Shown piece by piece: positions 36,301 to 43,149 of a DNA stretch of 64,000 bases. The notes beneath the pieces are model-generated. The model was not told the origin of the DNA, did not search any database, and saw only the letters and a list, made by a program, of their open reading frames with translations. Source of the stretch: Arion vulgaris (lineage: Eukaryota > Mollusca > Gastropoda > Stylommatophora > Arionidae); NCBI GenBank assembly GCA_020796225.1, contig CM036759.1:2913782-2977781 (forward strand). The letters are read 5' to 3'. How positions within the stretch are numbered: position 1 is the first letter of the stretch; each line of letters starts with the position of its first letter. The position numbers and the translations under genes are program-made.

Positions 36301-38396
36301 ACTTGTAGATTAGTTTAACATAGATGTTTACAGATAATACATGACCTTTGACTTACAGATCAGTTTAACAGTTGTTTACAGAGAATACATGACCTTTGAC
36401 TTGTAGATTAGTTTAACATAGATGTTTACAGAGAATACATGACCTTTGACTTGTAGATTAGTTTAACATAGATGTTTACAGAGAATACATGACCTTTGAC
36501 TTGTAGATTAGTTTAACATAGATGTTTACAGATAATACATGACCTTTGACTTACAGATCAGTTTAACAGTTGTTTACAGAGAATACATGACCTTTGACTT
36601 GTAGATTAGTTTAACATAGATGTTTACAGAGAATACATGACCTTTGACTTGTAGATTAGTTTAACAGTTGTTTACAGAGAATACATGACCTTTGACTTGT
36701 AGATTAGTTTAACATAGATGTTTACAGAGAACACATGACCTTTGACTTGTAGATTAGTTTAACATAGTTGTTTACAGAGAATACATGACCTTTGACTTAC
36801 AGATCAGTTTAACATAAGAATACATGACCTTTGACTTACAGATCAGCTAATTATATTCGGGACCAAGGGCTGCACAAATGCATTACCACTTCCCTACCAC
36901 AGGAAGGTGCAGTTGGAATTTCCCTTCATCAAGATAAAACCAAGAAATGTCTGGAATTCCTTCAGTACTTTAGAAGATCCTCATAACAAAATGTCTGGAA
37001 TTCTTTCAGTACTTTAGAAGATCATCATAACAAAATGTCTGGAATTCCTTCAGTACTTTAGAAGATCATCATAACAAAATGTCTGGAATTCTTTTAGTAC
37101 TTTAGAAGATCATCATAACAAAATGTCTGGAATTCTTTCAGTACTTTAGAAGATCATCATAACAAAATGTCTGGAATTCCTTCAGTACTTTAGAAGATCA
37201 TCATAACAAACAAAAAGTCAAACACTTGAAAATGAAAATCGTGGCATATTCTTTACAGGACATCGCAATCAACCAAAGTAAACAAATCATTTATTTTATA
37301 CGCACCACTTATACATTCAGTAGTTTGCCATTACTTTTTTCTTCTTCGAACGCTCCATATTGATCCCTTGTTAAACCACCCTTTGTGATTTGTATGTGAT
37401 CTGAAACGAAGAGCAATTGTACATTGTGCCATTTATGAGCTTACAAGTAGACCAGCACATCTAATTTCAGATATGCTTTTTATTGACTAGGTTAGTTTCC
37501 CTAAGTCTCTACCTCAGTCACCATTTATGATATGCCTCATAGGTCGCTGTGTTACTATTCTTTGCTCACCTGTTGACCCCAGCAACACATGGGCTGCCAT
37601 TGCTTTCTGAACGGTGAGGTCTATTTTTACCATTCGTAAAATCCACAGGAACAAATTTGTTCCAAACTGCCCACCATGGTGTTTGAACCAGGTAATCTTG
37701 GGATGTGATCGAGCTCATTACCGCTAAGCCACAGATACCCACATGCACACACACAGAAAAACATAACTTACTTATATGTCAAGATTGAGCTCATTACCAC
37801 TAAGCCACAGATACCCACATGCACACACACAGAAAAACATAACTTACTTATATGTCAAGATTGAGCTCATTACCGCTAAGCCACAGATACCCACATGCAC
37901 ACACACAGAAAAACATAACTTACTTATATGTCAAGATTGAGCTCATTACCACTAAGCCACAGATACCCACATGCACACACACAGAAAAACATAACTTACT
38001 TATATGTCAAGATTGAGCTCATTACCGCTAAGCCACAGATACCCACATGCACACACACAGAAAAACATAACTTACTTATATGTCAAGATTGAGCTCATTA
38101 CCGCTAAGCCACAGATACCCACATGCACACACACAGAAAAACATAACTTACATGTCAAGATTGAGCTCATTACCGCTTAAGCACAGATACCCACATGCAC
38201 ACACAGAAAACATGACTTACTTATATGTCAAGAATTTTATTATTATTTTTGTGTTTACATGTCACCATATCAGTACAGTTGAACAAGATTATCTTGTACT
38301 TTGTGATTGATATCAGTTTCTGTCTGTTTTCTTGTAGAACTAACAGAAGAGGAACTTCTGGAGAAAGCTATTGCAATGTCTATGCAGAGTAGTTGA
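19352..38396 (+). CDS. ATXN3: Ataxin-3 (Josephin deubiquitinase), seven coding exons
   Basis: Cysteine protease that trims ubiquitin chains; in known orthologues it works with VCP/p97 in protein quality control, in nucleus and cytoplasm. Coding exons: 19352-19375, 25226-25390, 27890-28026, 32217-32371, 33613-33853, 35757-35966, 38338-38396; all borders are GT/AG and phases agree. About 330 residues against 361 in human. The Josephin domain (1 to about 180) has Gln9, catalytic Cys14 in [12 protein letters not shown], His121 in [10 protein letters not shown] and Asn136 in [11 protein letters not shown]1 ([14 protein letters not shown]) and UIM2 ([12 protein letters not shown]) are in exon 5, UIM3 ([16 protein letters not shown]) at the C-terminus. 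[18 protein letters not shown] marks the place of the vertebrate polyglutamine tract, which is absent. Two frameshifts in exon 5 are the only damage: assembly error or a recent pseudogene. Confidence 0.9.
19733..19890 (+). pseudogene. LINE B2 3' end fragment (intron 1)
   Basis: Matches 10865-11005 (GACACTGAAACGAACTTTGC, GCCCAGGATAGAGCGGTAT) and ends GAGGAATT followed by an (ATT)n tail, which marks the element's 3' end. Confidence 0.75.
19960..20360 (+). pseudogene. LINE (family E) C-terminal fragment (intron 1)
   Basis: Encodes [30 protein letters not shown] and a tail ending GGCAGGCGTGGCACT, followed by (TGAT)n. A collinear minus copy is at 44970-45645. Confidence 0.8.
20361..20674. other. 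Intron 1 sequence, no feature
   Basis: Nothing recognisable. Confidence 0.4.
20675..21140 (+). repeat. Minisatellite of a pol III A-box half, 43 bp x about 11
   Basis: Each unit contains GGGGCTAAGTGGTTAAACAC, a match to the tRNA A-box consensus. Early units have GTTCATTG, later ones GTACATTG. The last unit continues into a complete tRNA-like head. Confidence 0.95.
21109..21180 (+). mobile_element. tRNA-like SINE head
   Basis: A-box GGGCTAAGTGG at 21116-21126 and B-box GGTTTGAATCC at 21154-21164, normal spacing. A poorly conserved body follows; I cannot set its end. Confidence 0.65.
21585..24180 (+). pseudogene. LINE (family A), endonuclease and RT, nearly full ORF2
   Basis: 21590-21990 encodes the C-terminal half of an APE endonuclease ([34 protein letters not shown]-like end). 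22028-22783 gives the RT N-terminal part ([32 protein letters not shown]). Frameshifted continuations give [53 protein letters not shown] with catalytic Asp residues, [31 protein letters not shown]. Five or more frameshifts or stops. It resembles sequences often annotated as craniofacial development protein 2-like; the clade was not resolved. Confidence 0.88.
24232..24304. repeat. (TA)n(TG)n microsatellite
   Basis: About 30 TA repeats followed by GTGTGTGTGT, at the 3' side of the nested LINE. Confidence 0.98.
24403..25225. other. End of intron 1; partial SINE B
   Basis: Mostly featureless. 24785-24912 matches the 3' half of SINE B (GGGGCCTAATGTTCTAAC, GTTCTTGGCAAAG) and ends in an A-rich (CAAA)n tail. 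Confidence 0.5.
25226..25390 (+). CDS. ATXN3: ATXN3 coding exon 2
   Basis: 55 codons from [10 protein letters not shown] to EYQRFIE, phase 0 to 0, acceptor GACAG and donor GTATGT. It carries Gln9 and the catalytic Cys14. Confidence 0.93.
25424..25952 (+). mobile_element. SINE B-related retroposon (intron 2)
   Basis: Starts with the tRNA-like CGCCCGAGTGGTTACCGGGC, an A-box resembling Leu/Ser tRNAs, and ends with an (AGA)n tail near 25938-25952. Longer than the 218-bp copy at 44432-44649; an 88-codon ORF inside has no recognisable content. Confidence 0.65.
26010..26430. repeat. Minisatellite, 47 bp x 9 (intron 2)
   Basis: Unit contains GATGTGGTTTTATAGAAGTA then CAGTAACTGTCTTATGT. Copies differ mainly at ACATAGA/ACCTAGA. 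Confidence 0.97.
26595..27215 (+). pseudogene. LINE RNase H domain fragment (intron 2)
   Basis: [18 protein letters not shown] starts the domain; [13 protein letters not shown] holds the Glu position; [14 protein letters not shown] has Ser where the second catalytic Asp is expected; after a frameshift comes [15 protein letters not shown] tail ([30 protein letters not shown]) follows in another frame. Decayed. It directly abuts a SINE A fragment. Confidence 0.75.
27218..27340 (+). mobile_element. SINE A 3' fragment (intron 2)
   Basis: Matches the 3' half of SINE A: TGTGCTGGCCTACTTGTAGG, CTCTTAGGCTCAGATCAC, AACAAGTGGTCAATATGGAG, AAGAAG end. Confidence 0.85.
27375..27775 (-). pseudogene. LINE (family C) C-terminal fragment (intron 2)
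   Basis: A 129-codon minus [48 protein letters not shown]. Typical post-RT domain, truncated at both ends. Confidence 0.75.
27890..28026 (+). CDS. ATXN3: ATXN3 coding exon 3
   Basis: 137 nt, [16 protein letters not shown] to ARTDP, ends in phase 2 before GTAAGG. The preceding acceptor is TTGACAG. Confidence 0.93.
28090..28208 (+). mobile_element. Penelope-like terminal fragment (intron 3)
   Basis: GCTTGATAAAGGCCTTTGG then TCGAAACATTGCT, TTTTGTATTTTGTAAAACTA, TTTTACTGCAGTCT and CTATATCGAT. Closely parallels 54711-54852. Confidence 0.75.
28209..28500 (+). pseudogene. LINE tail fragment (intron 3)
   Basis: Reads [14 protein letters not shown] then SYLHQWNET and frameshifted downstream codons, resembling the Cys/His tail that follows RNase H in I/Jockey-group LINEs. 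Broken by stops. Confidence 0.55.
28568..28660. repeat. Tandem duplication, 46 bp x2
   Basis: TACAAAGAATTTT...CAACATTTATCAACCTG occurs twice in succession. Confidence 0.9.
29135..29430 (+). pseudogene. LINE tail fragment with (GAA)n tail (intron 3)
   Basis: Contains [18 protein letters not shown] and, frameshifted, a CPCG-like zinc tail and a terminal block ending before GAAGAAGAAGAA at 29416-29430. Same tail type as 28209-28500. Confidence 0.55.
29840..29972. repeat. Dispersed repeat, third copy also at 40441 and 45690
   Basis: TTATATGAGGACTATCAT, a CTATGTCC stretch and CCATGCTGATTAA are shared with 40441-40580 and more loosely with 45690-45915. Confidence 0.6.
29973..30282. mobile_element. 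piggyBac-type MITE P1, intact (intron 3)
   Basis: 302 bp between TTAA 29973-29976 and TTAA 30279-30282. Left end CTCTTTCCATACAC; the right end is a looser inverted match (GGCGTGGAG). No transposase. This is the reference copy for the interrupted P1 elements at 21343 and 40713. Confidence 0.8.
30349..32018 (+). mobile_element. SINE A with 10-bp target duplication, split by a LINE (intron 3)
   Basis: The SINE 5' part is 30349-30429 and the rest 31847-32018. It is flanked by ATCATTGATA at 30339-30348 and 32019-32028. The gap is a LINE with its own duplication. Confidence 0.88.
30430..31832 (-). pseudogene. LINE with RNase H, inserted in SINE A (intron 3)
   Basis: A 1.4-kb 5'-truncated insertion flanked by CGTAAGAGGAGACT (30416-30429 and 31833-31846). 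The minus strand encodes thumb-region sequence near 31440-31830, then an RNase H domain (30930-31274): [50 protein letters not shown], with its Asp, Glu, Asp positions intact. The His...Asp end and Cys tail continue frameshifted toward 30600. The domain ORF is among the best-preserved LINE pieces here. Confidence 0.85.
32217..32371 (+). CDS. ATXN3: ATXN3 coding exon 4
   Basis: 155 nt. The acceptor CAACAG at 32211-32216 is the only nearby AG matching the phase. It encodes [14 protein letters not shown] to FLTQLQQE with the catalytic His and Asn. Donor AAG|GTTAGT. The last 20 bases of the exon and the donor are repeated about 12 times in the intron that follows. Confidence 0.93.
32372..32793 (+). 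repeat. 35-bp array repeating the exon 4 / intron 4 boundary
   Basis: About 12 copies, each ending TACTCAACTACAACAAGAAG then GTTAGT. The exon itself ends TACTCAGCTACAACAAGAAG then GTTAGT, one base different and synonymous in the exon frame. One copy lost the donor G (32750) and one is four bases short (about 32645). Confidence 0.95.
32795..33190 (-). pseudogene. LINE (family H) C-terminal fragment (intron 4)
   Basis: Minus strand: [37 protein letters not shown], then a tail. Upstream codons to about 33190 fit the same domain but are frameshifted. Related to 8560-8755. Confidence 0.7.
33305..33520 (+). mobile_element. SINE C copy (intron 4)
   Basis: tRNA-like head with A-box region CTAGTGATTAGTACAGCAC and B-box GGGTTCAATTCC, then GGGTACAAGAACAGCACTGG and a CTCCAATATACCCC end. 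A related copy lies at 56495-56720. Confidence 0.65.
33613..33853 (+). CDS. ATXN3: ATXN3 coding exon 5, with apparent frameshifts
   Basis: It starts [20 protein letters not shown] in phase with exon 4. That frame stops at TAA 33714-33716. From 33701 another frame reads [13 protein letters not shown]. From 33736 a third frame reads [19 protein letters not shown] and UIM2, ending LSLE in phase 1, as exon 6 requires. The 241-nt exon is two bases short of an in-frame length, so two single-base losses explain it. Confidence 0.85.
33965..34290 (+). mobile_element. Two SINE E copies (intron 5)
   Basis: Both contain GACACTGATAATAA-type sequence, AGCA...TCATGCA, AAATC.GTCAGAA, a CTGAA(C/T)TCATAGCGG stretch and an AAGAAG tail (tails near 34100 and 34270). 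Confidence 0.7.
34409..34840 (-). pseudogene. LINE RNase H C-terminal fragment (intron 5)
   Basis: 142-codon minus [18 protein letters not shown] (second Asp motif), [20 protein letters not shown] (catalytic His and terminal Asp). The N-terminal third of RNase H is missing. Confidence 0.75.
34985..35170 (+). pseudogene. LINE E-like 3' scrap (intron 5)
   Basis: Encodes [20 protein letters not shown] and ends CAACATGGCACAAGATGATG, paralleling the terminal codons at 20250-20350. Confidence 0.6.
35171..35507. other. Intron 5 sequence, no feature
   Basis: Nothing recognisable. Confidence 0.4.
35508..35605 (-). mobile_element. SINE A fragment (intron 5)
   Basis: The 3' 95 bp of SINE A on the minus strand: TTCTTCTTCTTCGAACGCGC, CGACCACTTGTTAACCAC, CCTAAGAGCGATTGTACAT. 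Confidence 0.85.
35757..35966 (+). CDS. ATXN3: ATXN3 coding exon 6
   Basis: 210 nt, phase 1 to 1, encoding [10 protein letters not shown] to [10 protein letters not shown] second in-frame acceptor at 35717 (TTTTCAACAG) would add 13 residues; I prefer the one at 35756 after a pyrimidine run, without certainty. A Ser/Thr/Gln linker and the RQKR basic patch lie here. Confidence 0.8.
36063..36845. repeat. Minisatellite, 50 (48) bp x about 15 (intron 6)
   Basis: Unit GTTTACAGAGAATACATGAC then CTTTGACTTGTAGATTAGTTTAACATAGAT. Variants: TTACAGATCAG for TTGTAGATTAG, and a 2-bp deletion at AACATAG. Confidence 0.97.
36947..37212. repeat. Minisatellite, 44 bp x 6 (intron 6)
   Basis: Unit starts ATGTCTGGAATTCCTTCAGT, followed by ACTTTAGAAGATCATCATAACAAA. 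Confidence 0.97.
37235..37740 (-). mobile_element. SINE D copy, split by SINE A (intron 6)
   Basis: Minus strand: A-box TGGCTTAGCGG (37721-37731), B-box GGTTCAAAC (37681-37689), then the body through GGTAAAAATAGACCTC. It is interrupted at 37338-37594 and resumes to about 37235. Confidence 0.7.
37338..37594 (-). mobile_element. SINE A inserted in SINE D
   Basis: Flanked by TGCCATTACTTT (37326-37337) and TGCCATTGCTTT (37595-37606), a 12-bp duplication with one mismatch. Confidence 0.85.
37730..38230 (-). repeat. 76-bp array carrying the SINE D A-box, about 6-7 copies
   Basis: Each unit repeats the A-box half of the adjacent SINE D head (minus strand GTGGCTTAGCGGTAATGAGC) plus its 5' flank with CACACACA and ATATGTCAAGATT. 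Units alternate CCGC/CCAC at the A-box end. Confidence 0.93.
38338..38396 (+). CDS. ATXN3: ATXN3 coding exon 7 and stop
   Basis: Acceptor TTTCTTGTAG. Encodes [19 protein letters not shown] then TGA. This is a C-terminal UIM3, as in the UIM3-containing human isoform. Confidence 0.92.
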
Positions 38397-39150
38397 TGGT
38401 TGGATGACCTGCTCATGTCCTGTGTAATCTGTGATAGACAAAAATCATGGTTGCTGCCAAATATCAGGATCTATCTCTCTTCAACAATACTGACCTCTTG
38501 ACACTTTGCTGGCTAGACCAGATGGACATTTTAGAACAATACTGACCTCTTGCAGATGGATATTTTAGTGAAAGTTTATAGAACATTCAACATTTCTCTT
38601 CAGATGATCATCACCATCATCTAGCTGCTCAACAAATAGATCCCAGCAATTCTTAGCAATCAATGATTGAACTTTGTTTTTTAATTCATTAAAAGGGAAT
38701 AGGAAGTGTAACTAACAGTGGCCATTGCAAATAAAGCACATATCAATCAGATATACAGCAGCACATGTTTTATGTGGCCACTTATCATCATCATCTAGTG
38801 GACTTTAAGCACAATTGTATTGCTTACAGTGTGATTTTAATGTCACAAAGAGGAAATATACTTGGGCAGTTAAAGATTATGACATGAAGAAAGTTCAAAT
38901 AGGATTGAGAAATGGCATTTGAAGAAACCATCAACCAAAAAAAAGGTGTCAAGGTTTGAAGAATGTTGAGATCTGATGAATTTTTGTTTGCAGTATTTCA
39001 ATGTTGCCTGTTTCACCGACTGTCTGTTGCCTGTTTCACCGACTGTCACACATATCAACTGTTTATGTTGGTGACATTTTATTATATATATATATATATA
39101 TAAAACTATGCTGTCTGTTTGTTACGTAATAGTAAGTATATACTACACAT
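38397..39150 (+). other. ATXN3 3' UTR and flank
   Basis: No ORF. Includes a (TA)n run at about 39084-39102 and a short direct repeat (TGCCTGTTTCACCGACTGTC) at 39004-39048. Confidence 0.5.
38730..38735 (+). promoter_or_regulatory. Likely ATXN3 polyadenylation signal
   Basis: AATAAA, 334 bp after the stop codon, first good hexamer in the 3' flank. Confidence 0.6.
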
Positions 39151-39274
39151 CATCTCATCATTGTTGTTGTTACCTGCATGGTTATGTATGATCTTCTAAC
39201 TGGTGGGGGAGGAACAACACTTGGATACACACAGTAAAAGAGAGATAGAACAGTAAACACATACACAGAAAGAG

Positions 39275-40170
39275 AGCGATTAAACAATACAACAAAGATA
39301 CACAGAAATAACAGTACAACAAACATACAATATATAGATGGAGATACAACAAAGATACACAGAAAGAGAGCAGTACAACAAACATACAATATAGATGGAA
39401 ATACAAGAAAGATACACAGAAAGAGAACAATACAACAAACATACAATATAGATGGAAATACAAGAAAGATACACAGAAAGAGAGCAGTACAACAAACATA
39501 CAATATAGATGGAGATACAACAAAGATACACAGAAAGAGATCAGTACAACAAACATACAATATAGATGGAGATACAAAAGATACAGAAAGAGAACAGTAC
39601 AACAAACATACAATATAGATGGAGATACAACAAAGATACACAGAAAGAGAACAATACAACAAACATACAATATAGATGGAGATACAACAAAGATACACAG
39701 AAAGAGAACAGTACAACAAACATACAATATAGATGGAAATACAACAAAGATACACAGAAAGAGAACAGTACAACAAACATACAATATAGATGGAAATACA
39801 ACAAAGATACACAGAAAGAGAACAGTACAACAAACATACAATATAGATGGAAATACAACAAAGATACACAGAAAGAGAACAATACAACAAACATACAATA
39901 TAGATGGAGATACAACAAAGATACACAGAAAGAGAGACAATACAACAAACATACAATATAGATGGAGATACAACAAAGATACACAGAAAGAGAACAATAC
40001 AACAAACATACAATATAGATGGAATACAACAAGATACACAGAAGAGAATACAACAAAGATACACAAAGAGAACAAAGTACAAACATACAAAACATACAAT
40101 ATAGATGGAAATACAACAAAGATACACAGAAAGAGAACAGTACAACAAACATACAATATGTGAAGAGAAA
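39275..40170. repeat. Minisatellite, 57 bp x about 15
   Basis: Unit ACAATATAGATGGAAATACA then ACAAAGATACACAGAAAGAGAACAGTACAACAAACAT. The period is divisible by three and lacks minus-strand stops, so three minus frames stay open for up to 351 codons; these are not genes. Confidence 0.96.
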
Positions 40171-40440
40171 ATACAAAGAAAGTAAGAAATACAGAAGAAA
40201 GTCACATCTAATATTATTATCCTGGAATGTTAATTTTCTTGGAAAAACAAGTATCAGAACTTCTTGAAATGATGAACAGTTTAATACACAAAAATAATAC
40301 CTGTCTAATACTAATGCAGCATTGACAGTCATGTGTTCATTTCTCTACTCTACAATGTCTTAGTTATCTGAAGATGTTCGTTCATATTTTGTCATCAATT
40401 TCTCACTAGTTTGATATAAAGGATGTTCACATTTTGTGAT

Positions 40441-40580
40441 GATCAATGTCTGACTAGTTATCTGTTGTATGAGGACTATCATATATAGCACTCCGGACAT
40501 GTCTATAGATGTTCCATCCTCCGCCTCAACAAATCCAGCTGTGGCTCAACACACCCGTTTGATGTTGATTAATCTGACAA
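40441..40580. repeat. Dispersed repeat, copy 2
   Basis: Matches 29840-29972 (TATGAGGACTATCAT, CCTC..CAA.AAATCC). Confidence 0.6.
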
Positions 40581-41639
40581 GTTTGATGTGACAAGAGTGT
40601 TTAATATAGAGATGTCACTGCCAGAGAAGATTGTGTGTGACTGAACTCAACCTGGACAGCATGTCAAGTCACATGTCAAGAGAACAACTTTAGAGTATAT
40701 ATCAAGTCACATTTAACTCTTTCAACGCCAATCGTTGCACACTGCGCCACAGCATATTCCCATTGAACGCCATTCGGCATACACTGCACCATTCGAGTTG
40801 TTTCGAGTTGTGTACAAGTCTTTCTAGTTTTACTTCTACTACTTGTTAACCTTGTTATTCTAATAGGTTATCCAGTTTTCTTCAAATTAGTATATAATAA
40901 GAAATATATATGTTTACTTATTAACACTTTCGCTGCCGCCTCCGACAAAAGTCGTCGAAATACAAAGTCCCTTTTTCTGCCATCAACAACTTTTGTTGAA
41001 CATGAGATATGTCTATTTTAAACGAGTAATTTAGCTAGCTGAAAATGGGTGTTCCTTACACACACTACTTCCATATAATTCAGAAGAGCTATCCAAAATG
41101 GTGGATCTAACGTACACACAGTAAACGTATCCATATCATGTCCGATTTTGAGCGACTTTTTTGCCATTTTTGTAAGTAAACAAAGATTTTCAAAATGGTG
41201 CGATGTAGCTGATGAATGGTGATGTCCAAAATGACTTTATTCTGACTTTTTAGCCATTGATAGTGATAAACGGACACTCAATGTAATACAAATTTGAACT
41301 TTGATTCTCTCTATCGTTATTTTGTGGCCATTTTTATCATTCTTATTGTGATATATAAACAACCTTTGCCAAGAGCGTTTGTTTTACACCACAATCTTCA
41401 GTACCATTTGGAGTTCTAGTGCTTGTCCTTTGGCGGCGTGTCCGATTTCAACCAGCATTTACTGAGTTCGCTCTCCATCAGTCTTTGACTGTCCCCAGAT
41501 GACCTGCAAGGCAGAAGGTTGCTATTTTCTTTTAGGGCAGCGACCCTTAGATGACCTACCCTCCCATCCTCTGCCCAGATTACCTGTCTTTTTATGGACT
41601 ACTTGGTTTTCCTTCCATCCATTTTTGTGTATGGCTTAC

Positions 41640-42350
41640 TCCGCTAGCCGTTGATTGTCCCCAATCTAACTACAAGGCAGTAGTAGTTCCCTGCGAGTGG
41701 AAACACGCACTGGAATCAAGCAGCTGCTAAGCTTTTCAGTTTTTATGCACATTTGGGTGGCCCGCTCACCCCTACGCCTGCCACGCCCTTCCTTCGCTAC
41801 ACCTTCAGCACCGTATCTGCCCATCGTTGGGCCCACCCATGTATCATCCACATGCATGCTCACTCTGCCCTGGTGTCTGCCCCACCATTTCCACTGGTTA
41901 TCACCGTGATCACATTTACCATGCCTCTAGGCTATCCGGACACAAGGCTCAACTTGGGCACCCACCTCAGGGCTCCGAGTTTTGCCCTATGTGGGCCCAC
42001 GTGCAACTCAGCTCGGGCCCAAGTCTTGCTCCACGAGGCCCATGTCTCTTCTCTGGATGCACCCCTCATCCCTTGTTTATCCGTTCAGCTTTTCCCATCG
42101 GCCGGGGGAGATGTGCATTAGTAGTCACTCTGGGATTCCGCTTGTCTGTGTTGCGAGCAGATTTAATCAGATGTGACCATGTCTGCATCTCCACTTATAC
42201 CAGAGTAGCTCTCCCTCGATCCCTACCCGCTTAGCCAGACAGATACCAATGTCTGTTACCAGGGTCACCACATGGTGGTGGGGTAGGTTCTTGATTAGTG
42301 CCAGATCACTAATCCTGGCGCGCATTGCCCTATGCGCCTTTGACTCCAAA
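41640..42350 (+). mobile_element. GC-rich element G, copy 1, nested in P2
   Basis: Same landmarks as 17590-18330: AACTACAAGGCAGTAGTAGT, TTCCCTGCGAGTGGAAAC, GTGGGCCCACGTGCAACTCA, CTTAGCCAGAC, 3' hairpin, GCGCCTTTGACTCC. A partial duplicate of its start lies at 41480-41520. Confidence 0.65.
42293..42314 (+). other. Element G 3' hairpin, copy 1
   Basis: Perfect 8-bp stem GATTAGTG / CACTAATC with six-base loop CCAGAT. Confidence 0.75.
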
Positions 42351-43149
42351 CTTTGATTCATGTGACGATGTTTATAGATCGATGGCAGATATTCCCAGGG
42401 GTACAGGAGTAGGTGATGGACACCCACCTCAAAAAGTGCATATCATACTGTGGATAGGTATGAGGAGCGACGCCAATATCAGTTACAGCAATAGCTTGTG
42501 GATTATGAAGAATATACTCTACATATAAAAAGGCCAGTACCTCATTAATATATTAACACTATTCCAGTTTAAAAGTTCTTAGTTTATTTTTTATGATTTT
42601 TTTAAATTGTCACTCCGAAAACTGATCATGGCCAAAAAATAGCATGGCAGTGAGCCAGACTTGGTTGACAAATGAGTGGTAGCGAAAGTGTTAATGGGTT
42701 GTTGCAATATTTTTTTAATGCTTATTTTGTTGCCTCCTTGAATTAACCGTGTACAACTAAGGACATAACTGCATACGGAAAGAGTTAAGACAAATAATTT
42801 TGTGATCTTACAAATGAGTTTATATCCAATATGTCACATAGAATGAATATAATTTCTTAATCTTCTTACTCCTCAGGATTGTTCAGTTTTAGATGAAAGT
42901 TTGCCATTGATTGTTTTAATGTGATAGATTTTGTTCCAGTACAGTTGATACAACACATGGACCAGACAGTCTATTTATTAAAACTACTACTAGTGTTGGT
43001 GCTAATCATGTTCTTGTTGGTGTGTTCATACAAAATTATGTCATTGTGTTTAGCTGCAAAAATGTCTCTTAAATTCCTGTACACATTAGTTTGATGATGA
43101 AGACTTGGTCACTGAACAGAAATGGTTGTCACAATAATGGGATTCATAT

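Larger units (their letters stand above)
40921..42694. mobile_element. piggyBac-type element P2 nested in P1
   Basis: TTAA then CACTTTCGCTGCCGCC at 40925; GGTAGCGAAAGTG then TTAA at 42691-42694. The terminal inverted match CACTTTCGCT/AGCGAAAGTG is exact over 10 bp. No transposase ORF; most of the middle is element G. Confidence 0.82.
40713..42788. mobile_element. piggyBac-type P1 element holding a second TTAA element
   Basis: TTAA at 40713-40716 followed by CTCTTTCAACGCC; ends CATACGGAAAGAG plus TTAA at 42785-42788. Outer 205 and 90 bp match P1 at 29977-30278. Confidence 0.8.

Noticed and set aside
39150..40205. Long minus-strand ORFs (351, 324 and 263 codons) rich in Cys, Tyr and Leu that look like membrane proteins
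   Set aside because: They are translations of a 57-bp tandem repeat in three frames; the period is divisible by three, so frames stay open by chance. No non-repeat domain.
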